From Icerya purchasi (taxonomy: Eukaryota; Arthropoda; Insecta; Hemiptera; Monophlebidae): a DNA stretch of 64,000 nt. This document shows, piece after piece, positions 35,430 through 48,383 of the stretch. Both the position numbers and the translations under genes were made by a program. Under the pieces are notes generated by a model. That model did no database searches. It was given only the letters and a program-made list of their open reading frames with translations, and was not told the DNA's origin. Position 1 is the stretch's first letter; every line of letters starts with the position of its first letter. The stretch lies in contig CM077115.1 of the NCBI GenBank assembly GCA_039619475.1, positions 416,586,557 to 416,650,556 on the forward strand, in the 5' to 3' direction.

Positions 35430-36310
35430 TTTTTTCCTTTTTTTTTTCCCTTGGGCATGCCAGGCTAAGGATCTACACCCAGAACAAACAAAAAAGAAAA
35501 GAGCAGTCAGTTAGATTTCGATACGGTCAGATATAGACAGTATAAAGGAACCAATGGGTGAAATTATGGATGGCGAGGGGAAGGACAAAATATAAGATGC
35601 ACAATAAGGAGTAGGAATTTTCAGTTTCAGTAAACAAGAATATAGAATACAACGTTCGACAGAAAAGAATGGACATTCAAAAAAGATGCGATTGGCGTCA
35701 CAAACCACCGCTTCGTTACGGTGGAAAGGACAATTTGGAGAGGAGACAAGGGAATAGCGAAAACGAGAGGAAGGGAGAGCAGAATGGCCAAAACGCAAGC
35801 GAATCATAGAAGTGACAACAGAACGGGGAAGTGAAGGAAACTCAAAGAACACCAGGTATTAAAAGGAAGATTAGGTTGTACAGATAGATAAAAGGATTGA
35901 TCGTTACAAAAGGAGGAGGGGTAAATATTTGACTAAAGTTTGAAATGGAACTTAGTACATAGGGAATTAAAATTAGAAGATGGAATTTATCTTAACAAAA
36001 GCAACGAGAGGAAGCAGCAACTCGAGTCAAGGAATCCGCCATCTCACTAAATTCCTATGTGGCTGGGAACCCACAGCAAATCAACACGGATGGAGTAGTG
36101 AGAAGAAAGAAGATGGACAAGACAGCGTATGCGACGAATGATGAAATCGGAAGAGTGATCAGGAAAAGGGGAGCTGATCGCTTGAAGAACACTCATGGAG
36201 TCTGAAATAATCAAATAATTAGAAAACTAACGACTGGAAGAAATGAAGATAATAGAGCACAGGATGGTCATTAATTCGTTTATAAAGATGGAACAGAAAG
36301 AAGGAAGACG
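35430..36310 (-). pseudogene. LINE-C copy 4 (RNase H, knuckle, ORF end, 3' terminus)
   Basis: This is the longest copy. From about 36220 downward the minus strand reads IISDSMSVLQAISSP (the RNase H D-x-S block) and then a VLICCGFPAT-x-EFSEMADSLTR stretch (formerly W-P-x-H-x-GI-x-GNE-x-AD-x-L). After a gap comes SMIRLRFGHSALPSSRFRYS with CDANRIFFECPFFSVERCIL at about 35640-35790, and the ORF ends SISDRIEI-stop at 35511. The 3' UTR ends GGCATGCCCAAGGGAAAAAAA. Several stops interrupt the RNase H part. The enzyme would have removed element RNA during reverse transcription. Confidence 0.8.
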
Positions 36311-37089
36311 AAATGATTCAGATAAGTTGAAGTCCGGATAAATAAAAGAAGCTCCAAATGATAGCCATTCTTTTTATCTGTCGTCCAACTTGATTTTCAA
36401 CCTTATTTGGCGATTCTTCCATATTTTATTCTTCTTCTTTTCGTTTTTTCCTTAAATTCCTTTTTCTACTTTGACCATTCAAATGAGAAGCTCTTGATGC
36501 TGATTGATTCTTCTTCAAATATTCTTTTTAACGTAGACCTCTTCTTATTTTCTTATATTCTGTGTCTTTTCCTTCCCCGCGAATTAACTTACTGTCCCTT
36601 TAAATTGCCGGTATCTAATCAAGTCCCAAATATATAACTGATGACCTATTCCCTTCCTTTTGTATCTAGCTATAAGTCTTAACATGCCTCATCTTCCGAA
36701 AAAAAAACAACACAGTATACATATATGTGTATATATATATATATATTAATTACAACGTAATTCTTAGGCTACTCCCCATTCGAAAAAATGTCTCAATTTT
36801 ATGTAACGTTTGTTATATTTTATAGGATTTTTGTTATTGTTATTTAAAAAATGTCACAATTTTATGTAACGAAATATGTAACGAAAAAATGTCTTAATTT
36901 TATATAATGAAAGTTAAATGTTGGGATAGGATTTTTGTGATTATGTTATTTTTCTTTTTCTGTTGATGCCAGTAATAATTACGTTGTAAATTTTGATCAT
37001 TTTATACAAAGTATAGAAGAGAAAGAGACAGAAATTAAAGCAAGAGGAATCAAGGGGCACAGCCTTTTTGCGAGGCCAAAATGGCCGAG

Positions 37090-37127
<38 letters not shown>

Positions 37128-38195
37128 AGATACTTAATAGTAATAAATGAAATCGGTAACTTCGCATTTCCTCTAAACTGAGGCCTTTTTCGTTTAGATA
37201 ATTAAAAAACAACCAGATGTGGGAATGATTTTGTTTTGTTAACTACTTGTCATAAATGCAATGTTTCGTAGGTGGTTTATTACGTGTAAGATCTGCGCAG
37301 TATGATTTGTAAAAGATATTACCCTATCCGTTCTTCCGCTATTAATTTTTCGAATTGCTTATATTTTTCATTTTAACAACCTTTCTACGGCATTACATCA
37401 TTTGATGGATTACCAACGTTTTAGTGGCGCAAGAGAAATATAATAATTCGTATATGGAGTTTACATTATTCAGGCGATGGAAAGTTGAATTTTGCATATG
37501 AAAATATATCGCGTTTCAGCAGTCACACACGCAGCTATGATTGGGTAAATATTTAAACGGAATCTATTTATCTACAAAGAGGCGCGGAATTTTCTAAATT
37601 GACGGGTAGATTTCGAAGATATGGATACCGGATGATTTTATGGAAGCAGCCTGCTCTCCAGACAAACGCCAATTCCTTTTTTCGTACATAGGCTTGCGAA
37701 TTTATTCATTTAGAATACATTACTGGGAAGAGGACTGTAGTTTTAAAATAGTAAATGAGAATATTACAAATTACGGAATCGCAGCCGTTTATATTTGAGA
37801 CATGAAAAAAATTTAACAAATGTTATTTATATGTTTGTATTAAAGTTCGCTTCGTTTTCAATTGTCACTCCTAATTAATTCTTCAGGTTTCGTGATGTTA
37901 GAGATGCCGGCTTTCGCAAAAACAGACTACTATAAAAGCTTTTGTCGGTTCCAGTAGTCGCTGCGACCTTATCTTTGAATCATGTAAGAGTGTATTACAG
38001 CTGGCTTTATTTTAAGCTGAATTCAGTCCATTCGAAATAGGCGCGAAAATAACTCAAGAGCACCAATAAACGAATAAGTTCAATCAATCATGATATTTAA
38101 TGCGCTGAGAATTCCGCGTATGTCCAATTAACGATAACTATGATTTACACTTTCCTAATACTAAATGCAAAACAAAGAAATCTGGGGAGAAATAG
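36311..38195. other. AT-rich non-coding stretch with microsatellites
   Basis: (TA)n runs lie at about 36719-36746 and 37090-37124. 36795-36910 contains two or three diverged units of AAAAATGTC-CAATTTTATGTAA. No gene was recognised. An acceptor-like site near 37886 leads into frames that all close. Confidence 0.5.
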
Positions 38196-38199
38196 GTAA

Positions 38200-39191
38200 T
38201 TTTTTGCGATTTTTTTAAATTGTCACTAATTTCAAAAATTTAGTTAAGAAAATGAAATACAGTTTCGTTTTTGACAAAACATCGATCATTCAAACAATAT
38301 ATCACATGCCTGGAAAAAAAAGTAAATATTTTTTTCCAAAATTTCGAGCTTTTGGCGCCCCGAGGGTCTAGTTTTCTAGTTTTAAAGTTGGAAACCCGAA
38401 TGATGTACCAAACTAGACAGATATACGAGGATACGCGTATTTTTAACCTTATGCAAAATTTTTGTTATAATACTCGCGTCGCTAAAAATAGGGGGGGGGG
38501 AGTAGTTTTTCGCGCCCTTTTTAAACTTTTCGTTAACTTCGAAAGTTTCGTTCAAGAAATGAAATACGGTTTCGTTCCCGACAAATAACGATCTTTCCAA
38601 CAATATATCACATGTCTGGAAAAGAAAAATATTTTTTTTCAAAATTTCTGCGCTCTCAGCACCCCAAGAGTCTGAATATAAAGTTGTAAGCATGGCTACT
38701 TATGTTTTTCCTATGAAGCGGTATTTTATGCATATGTGTGAGATACGTTTTGGTTTTCTCTATTTTTTAACTCGAGCTATTATTTATGTGAAATCGTTTT
38801 TTTGTTCTCTTTGGGCCCAGAGGGGGGAGAAGTCTATATAATTTTTTAACCGTAATTTTTTGCTTTTATGAAAGAACTTCTCCGTTCTGTTTTATATTTT
38901 GAATTTTATTTTTAAAGGTTTATCGGGTGATTTTTCGGTCGTTTTATATTCCATATTATATATTCTTGACAGATTTTTTTTAGAGGGAGGTTGACGCCCA
39001 GGGTAATCGGTTAGCTTGAAGTTATAGATATTGTTTTAAAGAGAATTATAATTATAATTTATGATCCAAATTTCGAAATTAATAAATTAAACCGTTCGTG
39101 AATTATTGCATATTTTAATTGAATATTTTTGTCGTTTCTGAACTATCTTATTAGGATTCCGTACATATATGTATAGTGTACGGAATCCTAA
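38200..39191 (+). repeat. repeat-D copy 2, with internal duplication and end hairpin
   Basis: Homologous to 30081-30778. The first about 300 bp are duplicated: GAAATGAAATACNGTTTCGTT occurs at about 38251 and again at about 38557, each followed by CGATC-TTC-AACAATATATCACATG. It ends in a perfect 15-bp hairpin, 39151-39165 TTAGGATTCCGTACA with 39177-39191, around an 11-nt loop. G runs lie at 38491-38500. It has no recognisable protein. Confidence 0.8.
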
Positions 39192-40963
39192 AAAGGACAT
39201 TATTTTAATTTTTGGCTGAGAAACGATATGTTTGACTATAAAGCGGGTTGCTAATTTCTTTTGTAAATTACCAGTGAATATATAAGCAAATGACAAACAA
39301 AAATATAAGTTCGCGAACTTTCAGAAAATTAAGAAAATCTAACAAACGCGACATGTTTCGGAATCTTATACCTAAGTAATTTAAAAGATTTCGAAACGTG
39401 CCGGTTTTTTAAATAGTTCAATTCTTTAACTTGTAGTTTATGAATTTATATTTTCCAATATATATATATTTTTTTTTTTTCATTTTTAATATTTACGGAA
39501 AATAGCTAATTTTAATTATTAGTTCGTTTCTTTTGAACTGGAAAACGCAACGGTAAAAGAACAAAAAAGGAAAACGCTATTTTACACCATTTAAAATGTG
39601 TGTAACCTTCACAACACGATTTACGGGCTTATCACTGCCAGAATTTACAAAAAATAGCCGCATCTTAGGCTATCCGTATAATCACTTAAAATTATTTAGC
39701 GCTAAAAGTTGTGCAATAAAATTGTTTAAAAATTATATACATATATATATATTATATTCCGGCTACGAGATTTATTGCAAAAATTGAATAAAAACACTCT
39801 AAAAAATTACATATATTCGAAGGAAAAATAATATATTTTACAGTAAAATATACTGAATACGATTATTTTTAAACAAGGCTTATTAAAATAATCGGTGGCA
39901 CAAGTCTAAATTACAACAATTAAAAAAAAAAAAAAATTTGAACGTTTCTATAAACCAAGTAGTGAAAATATTGAAAATATTTAATGCCGGTTTTAATAAA
40001 TGTAGCAGTTTGAATTAAGTGTGCTAAGACTACTTAAGTTGCTTAAGAATCATCATCAAATCCCGAGGTGAATTTTATTGTAAAATATATTATCTTCTTG
40101 ACGAGTGTAATTATTTTTTAGTTTTTAGTATATTTTTACTAAATTCTCAACAGTAAATCTTCAAGTATCGGTTTTTTTGTTTTATTTCCTTTTCTTTTTT
40201 TTTTCTTTTTTTTTAAATTCTGACTGGATTCAAACACGAACGCTAGGCGGTCATCAACATTTTTTTTTCTATTTAGGAAATGAAAGCGAAAAATTGGAAA
40301 TTAATAGAGAATTTTTTGGAGAAATATGTTAAAATAAAGCAACACTAATGACGTTTCCAGCTGATAGTGCGTAAGTTTACTACATCTGTCTGCATATGTT
40401 ATATAATTTTACATATCAGACGAAAATCGCGTCAATTACACGCTTACTTGATGCGTAAAATCAAACAAAAAATAAACGCTATATATGTACACTTATTTTA
40501 TTCTGCCTTCTGCAAAGAATGTCGAAGAAAAATCAAGGGAAAAAATGAAAACGCTGATTCAACGAAAAGCTATCAAAAAAAAATTCTATGGAGGAAAATT
40601 TGGAGATGTTCGCTATCGAAAAGGCGGATAAATGACGTGGCCTGAAAGATATTAATCGTTTCTAAGAAAAATGATTTTAAAACGTCGTCGAAAGTTTTAC
40701 CACCTTTTATGCAATATTTAAAAATGTGCCTTGTCAGCGTATTTTTTAGTTAATAAACGCGCATATTTTAATTGTTCGTTGGAAACTCTATTCATGTCTT
40801 TTCCTTTGCTCTTTATTAAAATAACGTTTCTTTCAAAGATTTCCAAGTTTAAAAGTTGTACTAAACTATCGGTAACCAAGAAGCAATTTATTCTTTAAGA
40901 AATTCCGAGAATAATTCAGTACATTACTTCTTTTTGTTTTTTTTTTATACTTACAATTAGTAT
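39192..40963. other. AT-rich non-coding stretch
   Basis: Nothing recognised. The frame at 40367-40645 is lysine- and isoleucine-rich with no motif. Confidence 0.5.
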
Positions 40964-42139
40964 CAGGGGCGGATTAAGGATTTACGGGGCCCGGGACTAA
41001 TCTTGAATGAGAGGCCCTCCTTCAAAGAAAAAATGGTGAAAAAATTCATTATCATATATGTGCAAACAAATAAACAAACAAAAAAACCTAATATATAAAA
41101 TTAAAATTATGCTCTCTTTACAAAATCAACTTTTTAACCCTAGAAAATACCTACAAAACTAAAACGTCAAATAAGGAATTTTATATATACATGTTAATAT
41201 TTTTAATTTTTTATTAATAGCATTATCTTTTTCTACAAAAAAAAATATTATATATATACATATATATATATATATAAATTAAATATTGTGGATAGCAAAA
41301 AAATAATCGTTTTTTTAATAAGAATAAAAACTTTATTTATAAGGCATACAGCGGCGGTGGTGTCACTATAATTTTGATACACTCATGCGATGTTTTTGAT
41401 CATTTTCGTTTCTCTATATAAATTAAACACGCGTGCTTAAAACTCCATAATTGTTTATGAGAACAGAAAAAAAAAGTGAATGAAACACTAGTATGGTTTA
41501 ATAAATTTTTCGAAATGTAATTATATTTATAAAATCAGCAATCGATTAAAACTCGCTTTTATTTTAAATGAGTTTTATGCAGTTCTAAATAAAACGTATT
41601 TACAATAAAAATAAAAAATAAAATATTGTTAAAATTAGGAATATTTCAGATCGTAAAACATTTTTACATAGAAAAATTTACAACTATTGCATAGGTATCA
41701 ATATATTTGAATAGAGAATTGTATTGATCGATTTGTCGAATGTTTATTTATTATTCAGTATACGTACGTTAATGTACTCATTTTTTTTTTTTTTAACACA
41801 ATAAATTAGATTTATCGTAGAAAATTTCTATAAATATTCATTTCATGTAGCATTTAATTTATTGGGGAAAAAGAGAAAATGTTATAGAGAAAAAGTATAT
41901 AAATTTATTAACGAATTCGTATATTCTTTTTTTATATATAAAAATTAACCGAATTCTTTTTAAGATAAAAAACACAAATATTTAAAATCTTGCATTTTTA
42001 CAGTATCGAGTATTTTGGGAAGGAGGAACTTAAATTTCGAACGTGGAAAATTAAATTATTTTCTGTTCGAGAGCGCGGGGCTCCCTGGAGGCTAGGGTCC
42101 GGGGCTATTCCCTCTTAGCCCCCCCTAGATCCGGCCCTG
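40964..42139. mobile_element. non-autonomous hAT transposon
   Basis: The left end CAGGGGCGGATTAAGG (40964-) and the right end, read inward as CAGGGCCGGATCTAGG (from 42139), are inverted repeats with four mismatches in 16. They are flanked by ATTAGTAT and CTTAGTAT, an 8-bp duplication differing at one base. CAGGG ends with 8-bp duplications are hallmarks of hAT elements. The 1176-bp interior is AT-rich and holds no frame over 60 codons, so it must have depended on a transposase supplied elsewhere. Confidence 0.85.
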
Positions 42140-42394
42140 CTTAGTATTCAAATCGAATTGTGAAAAAGTAGTTGAGCGAAAAATTGTATTACTTTTTAAA
42201 TCGAAAAATATTATCTTGTTTTAAATTTATTTTTTTCATTGTATTACCGTTTTTAACTACCGACGTTATCACGGTGAAAGCTGCCTAGGCTACTTTAGAG
42301 CCCACTTGAGTTAGGCATCCTGAATGTACTTCTTCAAAGTGTTGTATGATTTTTTGGGCAATATTTCTGCTAACGATGTGAAAGTGCTGGGCGG

Positions 42395-44070
42395 ACTGCA
42401 TTTAATAACTACGGCATTCAATTAGAATATGTTGCATTGACGGATATTTTACCTCTGCACAGTGTGGGCGCGTGTTAGGGGGAGTTATCCTTTGCAGTAT
42501 GTGGTAATGACTTTTAGTTATATGATGCCCTATTCGTAACCGATTGCTAGTTGTATGTTCCACACGCGGACTAGTTTCGATCGTTGGATTTATTTGACAT
42601 AAAACGTAGTCTCGAACATCGATTTTTTGCTTCACTGCTCAGTTATTCCTTCTCGTAGAAACGTGTCAAGCGTTGTTGGGCCTTGAGTCTTATATGGTAT
42701 CGGGAATAACGGAGCAGGAGCTTCTAGATTCGCAAGTTCATTCCCTGGGATCTTAGTATGCGCAGGGACAACCATACAGAAACTCGACTTGGTAGCCCTT
42801 CTAGTCTAGCAGTAGCAGAGTCTCTTCAATTATTCTTCTGTAAACTTTTTATGCTGGTCAGAGAATCTGTAATAATTAGTATCTTTTTCCTTTGAGACTT
42901 AAAATTGTAGTACTCCTGTAGGCAGAACAGAATGGCAAACACATTTCTGCATCTAGTTCCGAACACGCATCGTTTAATCGAACTTATACTAGTACATCAC
43001 CGATTTCGTAAGCGCACGCTGCTCGGAACACCTGTACAAACCTTAGATTCGTCTGTATACGCCTATGTGAAATCTTCATATCTGTTATATCAATCGCCTT
43101 CTGTTTGAGATTTTTTGAAGATGTGTTTGTGAGTTTTTCCCTAATAGTGATGTATTTGCCTCTACTGGTTGGATTAGTGGTACCCTATTAACTTTTGCCA
43201 AGCACAGAAGGGGAATATTATATATAGCATTTTTTTAAATTTTTGAGAGTACATCGTTGGAGAACGCAAGTTTGAAGGGACAAACAATTTTGTTTTTTAC
43301 TGAACATATTAATAAACTACGATAACTATGTAACGAGCGACTGTATTTTAGGTGTAGTTTCCCCATTAGTGAACACAAACTGGATGAAGGTGAAGTACGG
43401 TGTGTTCGCAGGATAATACGAAAAGCGGAGTTTTCTATTGGATCAAGTACTTTATTGACGAGTACAGCTGACACGCGTAATTTATGTTACTCAGTATTAA
43501 TGTTTTGTTAATGTTTAATAGCAGTTTTGGATGGATATTGAAATTGCAGTTGGATAAAAATTTCATTACATTCAAGGATTGGTAGCATTTTAACTTTAGG
43601 TTATTTACATAGTATCTCCATGTCAACGGGGAATCTAGCAACACACCCGAGAAAGTTGCTAACGGATTAAATTGGAGTTGCGATTCTTTTAGGAACAGTT
43701 GTATTTGGTTTCGAGGTTGGCGTTTTCGACTGAAATCAATACTTGTCGATTTTTGGCTGGAAAATACTAATCCGTTGTTCTCAGACCACTTATTTAGTTT
43801 ATTAATTGTTTTTTGTAATAAGGATTTAGCTAGAGAAGATATATTGCGAGATCATCAATGTACAATCTGCCTACTACTGGAGGTTTTATGCAGTCAGCGA
43901 TATCATTAACGTGTAATATAGTGTTGCACTTAATATAGAGCCGTGCGGAACTCTATTCTCGATAGAGAGGTTTCTGCGATTGCTGAACCGATACTTACTT
44001 GTGTATTAACCGTTCGGTCAGAAAACTTTTATAGCCTCAATAACATCAGGCGATTAAATGGAAGTTAACG
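42395..44070 (-). pseudogene. I-type LINE remnant (RT, RNase H, knuckle)
   Basis: Read on the minus strand the ORF2 blocks fall in order, with stops and shifts between them. ENRVPHGSIL and the catalytic box YIDD lie at about 43850-43960. LTWRYYVNNLKLKC and LILSNINYACQLY follow (43435-43644), then LDPIENSAFRIILRTHRTSP (about 43390-43445). RNase H follows with YTDESKVCTGV (about 43030-43065) and ITDSLTSIKSL (about 42835-42875), then RLRIGHHITKSHY with C...MQHILIEC (42402-42560). The RT-RNase H-knuckle order fits the I/Jockey group. No endonuclease or poly(A) was found. The many disruptions mark it as old. Confidence 0.8.
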
Positions 44071-44299
44071 ACGAAGGGTAATTTATTCTTACTTTTCCCG
44101 TTCTGTTATCTTTCGAGGGTCAAGCATTACCGTCAAATGTATTTTAATGGAATCGCGCGTTTTAACATGTATCAAAATACTGCCGACTCGGTAGAAATGA
44201 AAAGATAGAACCCTCACCGCTGCTGACCAAAAAATAAAAACTTATACGAAGTAATTTTTTGTTTTGCCAATTTCAATATCATAGCGATGCGAACACCCT

Positions 44300-45140
44300 C
44301 CAACGAGGTGTTCGAATTATTATTGTGCAGTGCCTTTACATGGAAACTCAATGTAATTTATTAAAGTATTTCGAACGACATTTTATTCGTTACGCGCCAA
44401 ACAATTTCACCGTCCAAAGCTCTTAGACTTGATTTAAAACGAGTATTGATCGTCGACCATCTAGAGAATAACTGCCTAACAATACGTGAAATTGAGGGTA
44501 TTGAAGTAGTAAGCCGCTTTACATATTTAGGCTCTATAGCGGAAAACAGATGTAAAAGTCACGCTGCAGAACACAGATTACACAGAACGCAATGAGCCGT
44601 TTAAAAATAATTTGGGCTGACTCCGCCCTCTTAGTGAAGGTGTAAAGATTCGGTTAGTGAACTTCCTCGTCTTCTCGGTGTTTTTTTATGGTGCGTAGAC
44701 TTGGTCGATGACCGGCGTAGGTAAAAAACGTATAGATGTACTTGAAATGTGGTGCTGGAGGTGTATGCTGCGTGTCCCATAGACAGCTAGGAGAACCCGT
44801 GTTTCCATGCTAAATGAGATTGGTAACCGGAAGAGGCTATCATATGTGATGCTCTGAAGGATACTGCGGTATTTTGGTCATGCGATCAGAGCGGACAATT
44901 TGGAAACGCTGTTCATCCAAGGAAAGGTAAACGGAAGAAGAAGTCGAGGTCGTGCGCCGACTAGATGGTCGGACGCTGTGTACACATCACAAAGGATCGG
45001 AATTGTCGGCGCAGTCTATCAGCTGGGCGACAGATCATGGTCACGATACCATGGAGTGAGACGATTCGATAATAATAATTACATTAAGTATCGAAACACG
45101 ATTAAGTTAAATCGTAAATTGCAATCGTAACACCACCCTA
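44300..45140 (+). pseudogene. RTE/CR1-like LINE ORF2 C-terminal remnant
   Basis: Across frames it reads IEVVSRFTYLGSIAENR (about 44500-44555), then a degraded FLWCVDLVDDR region (YG-x-E-x-W-x-L in intact elements), MWCW-x-RCMLRVP (about 44750-44785), MLNEIGNRKR (about 44808-44838) and FGH. The frame 44900-45130 follows with LFIQGKVNGRRSRGRAPTRWSDAV and SWSRYHGVRR. This block order is the familiar C-terminus of endonuclease-reverse transcriptase LINEs in animals. At least three frameshifts separate the blocks. The end is AT-rich with no clear poly(A). Confidence 0.75.
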
Positions 45141-45947
45141 AAGATGAGTGGCGCTGGGTGAAATAGTGAAAGACTATTTCGTTGCAAAAACTACACATAG
45201 ATATGCGACTGTGTTTTGTTGTTTTTTTTTAGTTCTCATTTTTTAAATTTAAATATAACGAGGGAATTGTCAAAAACACACCAATTTTTAATTACGTCTG
45301 CTCTCTCGAAATAGCGCCAGCGATCGAGTCCCCCGTATTATTTCACATAGAATAATGAAGTATGGTGCATTAAGTGTTTGTAGCGGAATAATTAGCACCG
45401 ATCGGTCTGGGGTGGAATTCGTAAACGCGATCCATTTAAAAGCGCCTATTTCTTACGTAAACAAATTTCTTTGCACTGAACACACATATAGACGTCAGAA
45501 CAGCGGTGACATTGGGCGTGTAGTTAAATTTTTTTTTTTTTGTATTTCAAGATGTAGGTGAGAATCTCTTTAAGATTAACAAGGTTTTCTTTAATTCCAG
45601 AAAAATGATTTTAGTTTTGTCGTTTAAAATAGATCTTCCCGCATTAAATAATTACATATTCCTATTATAAATATTTCGTTTATTAATTCATTTTACTAAT
45701 TACCATTCCTATATTGATATTTGTCTAAAAATATATTTATATATGTAATTCGTATTTCTATCATGTTTTAAAGTTATTTCCGACTACTTTTAAATCACTC
45801 TAGTTTTTCTTATGTAATTTTGTCAAATATTATTACTGTTATATAATTTATTTTTAGTACACTTATTATTGAAGTTTGCACACCAGCGATATGGAATCAG
45901 GGAATATGTGTGTTTAATGTTACATTTAAAGTTAATGTTATTTACTA
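45141..45947. other. AT-rich stretch, nothing recognised
   Basis: No gene or repeat family was identified. The frame at 45355-45561 has no motif. Confidence 0.5.
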
Positions 45948-46255
45948 GGTAGCGCGGTAGCGTAGTGGTTAAGGCGCGTGGCTGCTAAACCAGAGGAATC
46001 ATGGATTTTCGAGAGTTGTCTTGTTCCAGATCCGAATCGCTCCCACGTATATACCGTATCTGAAATTGAATATTGGTTATACCAGAGAATTATCTGGTGG
46101 AAAGTAAAGGCGGATCCCAAGTAGAAAGGAGCTGGCCCTAATATTCTCATCAGATATCCATTAGACCCTTAAGTACCATTATAGAAATCTTAACTTCGCA
46201 ATCCATGATACCTTATCAAGGATACATGGGACTTACTTTACTTTTTTTACCATTA
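45948..46255 (+). mobile_element. SINE-A copy 3 (full length, tRNA-like head)
   Basis: The head GGTAGCGCGGTAGCGTAGTG contains an A-box match, TAGCGTAGTGG (45958-45968). It is followed by a tRNA-like GGCTGCTAAACCAGAGG and a decayed B box near GATTTTCGAGAG. The body matches copies at 1275-1466 (inverted) and 5211-5455. The end block is TCAAGGATACATGGGACTTA followed by T-rich ACCATTATAATA. The family would be transcribed by RNA polymerase III and moved by a partner LINE. Confidence 0.85.
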
Positions 46256-47330
46256 TAATATACTTAATTGAACGATCTATCAGCTAAGAATGTAAACTAA
46301 ATTTGTAAACATGGGGGCTACAGAATTTATGTCTAACATATTATGTACTAAATTATTTTTTGATGGTTCTTATACATAAGAGTAGCCCGTATATATGTGT
46401 TAATTATTTGTAAGCATATTAATGTGGCAACCGTTAAGAGTATATATATTCTATACGTCTAATGTAATGTGTGAACACAATTAAGTTTGTAAACATGAGC
46501 TAAGGTATTGTTTTTGAAATAAGGTTTTATTTAATTATTTATTTATTTGCCTACATATGTATAAAGAAAAAAAAACAAAACACTAGCTCATGTATATATC
46601 AGTATATCCGCTACTCGCGCTACACTAGCACATAAGCGATTTTTATAGTTAATTTTAAGATTGCCTTGTTTTGTACAGTTTTGTAAATATATTTGATTCG
46701 ATTGATTTGATATAGGTAAACATAAAGTGAAAAATAAATAAAACATTTGATCATTTGGACATTTGAGCGGCCCATCCATATTAGGTCACCTTACGTATTC
46801 CTCCGACCGGTTAAATGAAATTTAATAAGAACAATGTATGAACGAGAGAAAATGGGACATAATTAAAGGACAAAGATGCCACTAACGGCAGGTGCCTACG
46901 ATATTTAATTCGAAATTATGTTGAACAGAGTCGACACAGACCTTACAGGTCGTGCGAGTACCAAAAACATAACTCTATGCTAGAGATATGAATTATACAG
47001 TTAAATTATCGATGCGTGAATTGTAAAAGGCAATGAATGGAAATATTTGCGCGCCAAGTGTCAAAAGAGTTCATATCTGTTACTTTAATCAGTTCGGTAC
47101 AAGTACAATATCACGATAGAGAGAGGTCCAAGTGTTTTAAACTCTGATATTTAAGGTCTCGAAGGTTGATACAAGCCGCATTGAAAACTGATTTTGACAT
47201 TTTCCAGCGCATTGCAGAGAAACGGTGGAAATAGCCAGATGTAGCAAACCAAAAAAAAAAAATCAGACCGTTTAATTGTGTAATTTCGCTGAGAAAATAC
47301 GGGTTTTTTCTTTTTGGTTTATTTTAGAAA
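46256..47330. other. AT-rich non-coding stretch
   Basis: Nothing recognised. A run of 11 A lies at 47251-47261. Confidence 0.5.
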
Positions 47331-47734
47331 ATGCACATTTTTATGGAATTTTTCAAACCGTCGTTCGTACTTGACAAGAACACATTCTGAAAAAGAGACG
47401 AATGGGCAAACAGCATGATAGCTGAAAATTGACAGTCAACGTAAGTGCCGCTTTTTTTAAATATTCGATTTCGCAGGCAAGTTGCAGCAGACGCGTGTTT
47501 GGCCGGAGTGTGTCCGTATTGCACGCGTCTAGGGCTTGACTGGAGTACATATATAATCGTATAGTCGGAGCTATTTCCTCGGATAAAATACGCGACATTA
47601 CAAAAAACCCGGGAAGACGACAACCCAGTTCCGTTCCGTTTTGCGAGATGGCTCTTGGGAAGTATCCAGCGATTCTCTTTACGCACAGCGAAAAGGGTAA
47701 AATCGCAGACATCGTCGTCGCGATTAATCATCAA
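47324..47734 (-). other. unidentified open-frame island
   Basis: Two minus-strand frames of 136 and 119 codons overlap in a segment with raised GC and CG content (about 47390-48130). Neither shows a recognisable domain or transposon motif. The coding status is unknown. Long frames in two registers at once suggest composition, not selection. Confidence 0.15.
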
Positions 47735-48383
47735 TCATTTTCGAGTAATCCCGACGCGTACGAAATACGGGTTCTTTCTTAATTCGGCGAAATAATAAAA
47801 GTAGCAATGGGCGGGAGGATGGAGACGAAAGAAAAGAACAACAAGAAACTGTCCACACGCATATCGAGTGAAAGCAAAAACGAAAGAAAAATCGGTAAAA
47901 AAGCTCTTCTCTCGGTAAATGGAATAAAAATTTCGATGGAAAGGGTGCTTGGAGATTTTCTTTTTTTTTTTTTTTTGAATTCTGCCGCGAGCCAACAGCT
48001 AACCTAAATAAACAATTCGATCTAGCCTGCTGTGATTCTGTTTTAGCAGCGGGGCCATCTTAGAACCAAGCTTGAACAAACAACATTGAAGCCCGCAGCC
48101 AACAACGCTTTTAACGACTTATCCAAGGGGCCGATATTTTGGCATGCGGTACGTGCAACTTCTAATCTTCGAAAAAGAAATCGGCCGGTTAATCAGGAAA
48201 CCGGTCGAGACTCGAAAAAATAATAAAAAAAAGTACACTACGGTCGATTTTTTCGCCTATTACCGACAGGAAAAAAAAAAAAAAAAAAAAAAAGAACGCT
48301 TCGTTTCCATAATTGGTAGGGAGACGACGAATATTTTGTTTTCAAACGCGATAACATGTTTATTGCGAGAAAACGATTTTCTC

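Noticed and set aside
37887..37982. Acceptor-donor pair enclosing about 95 nt
   Set aside because: Every frame is closed before the donor. Only a non-coding exon would fit, and there is no other support.
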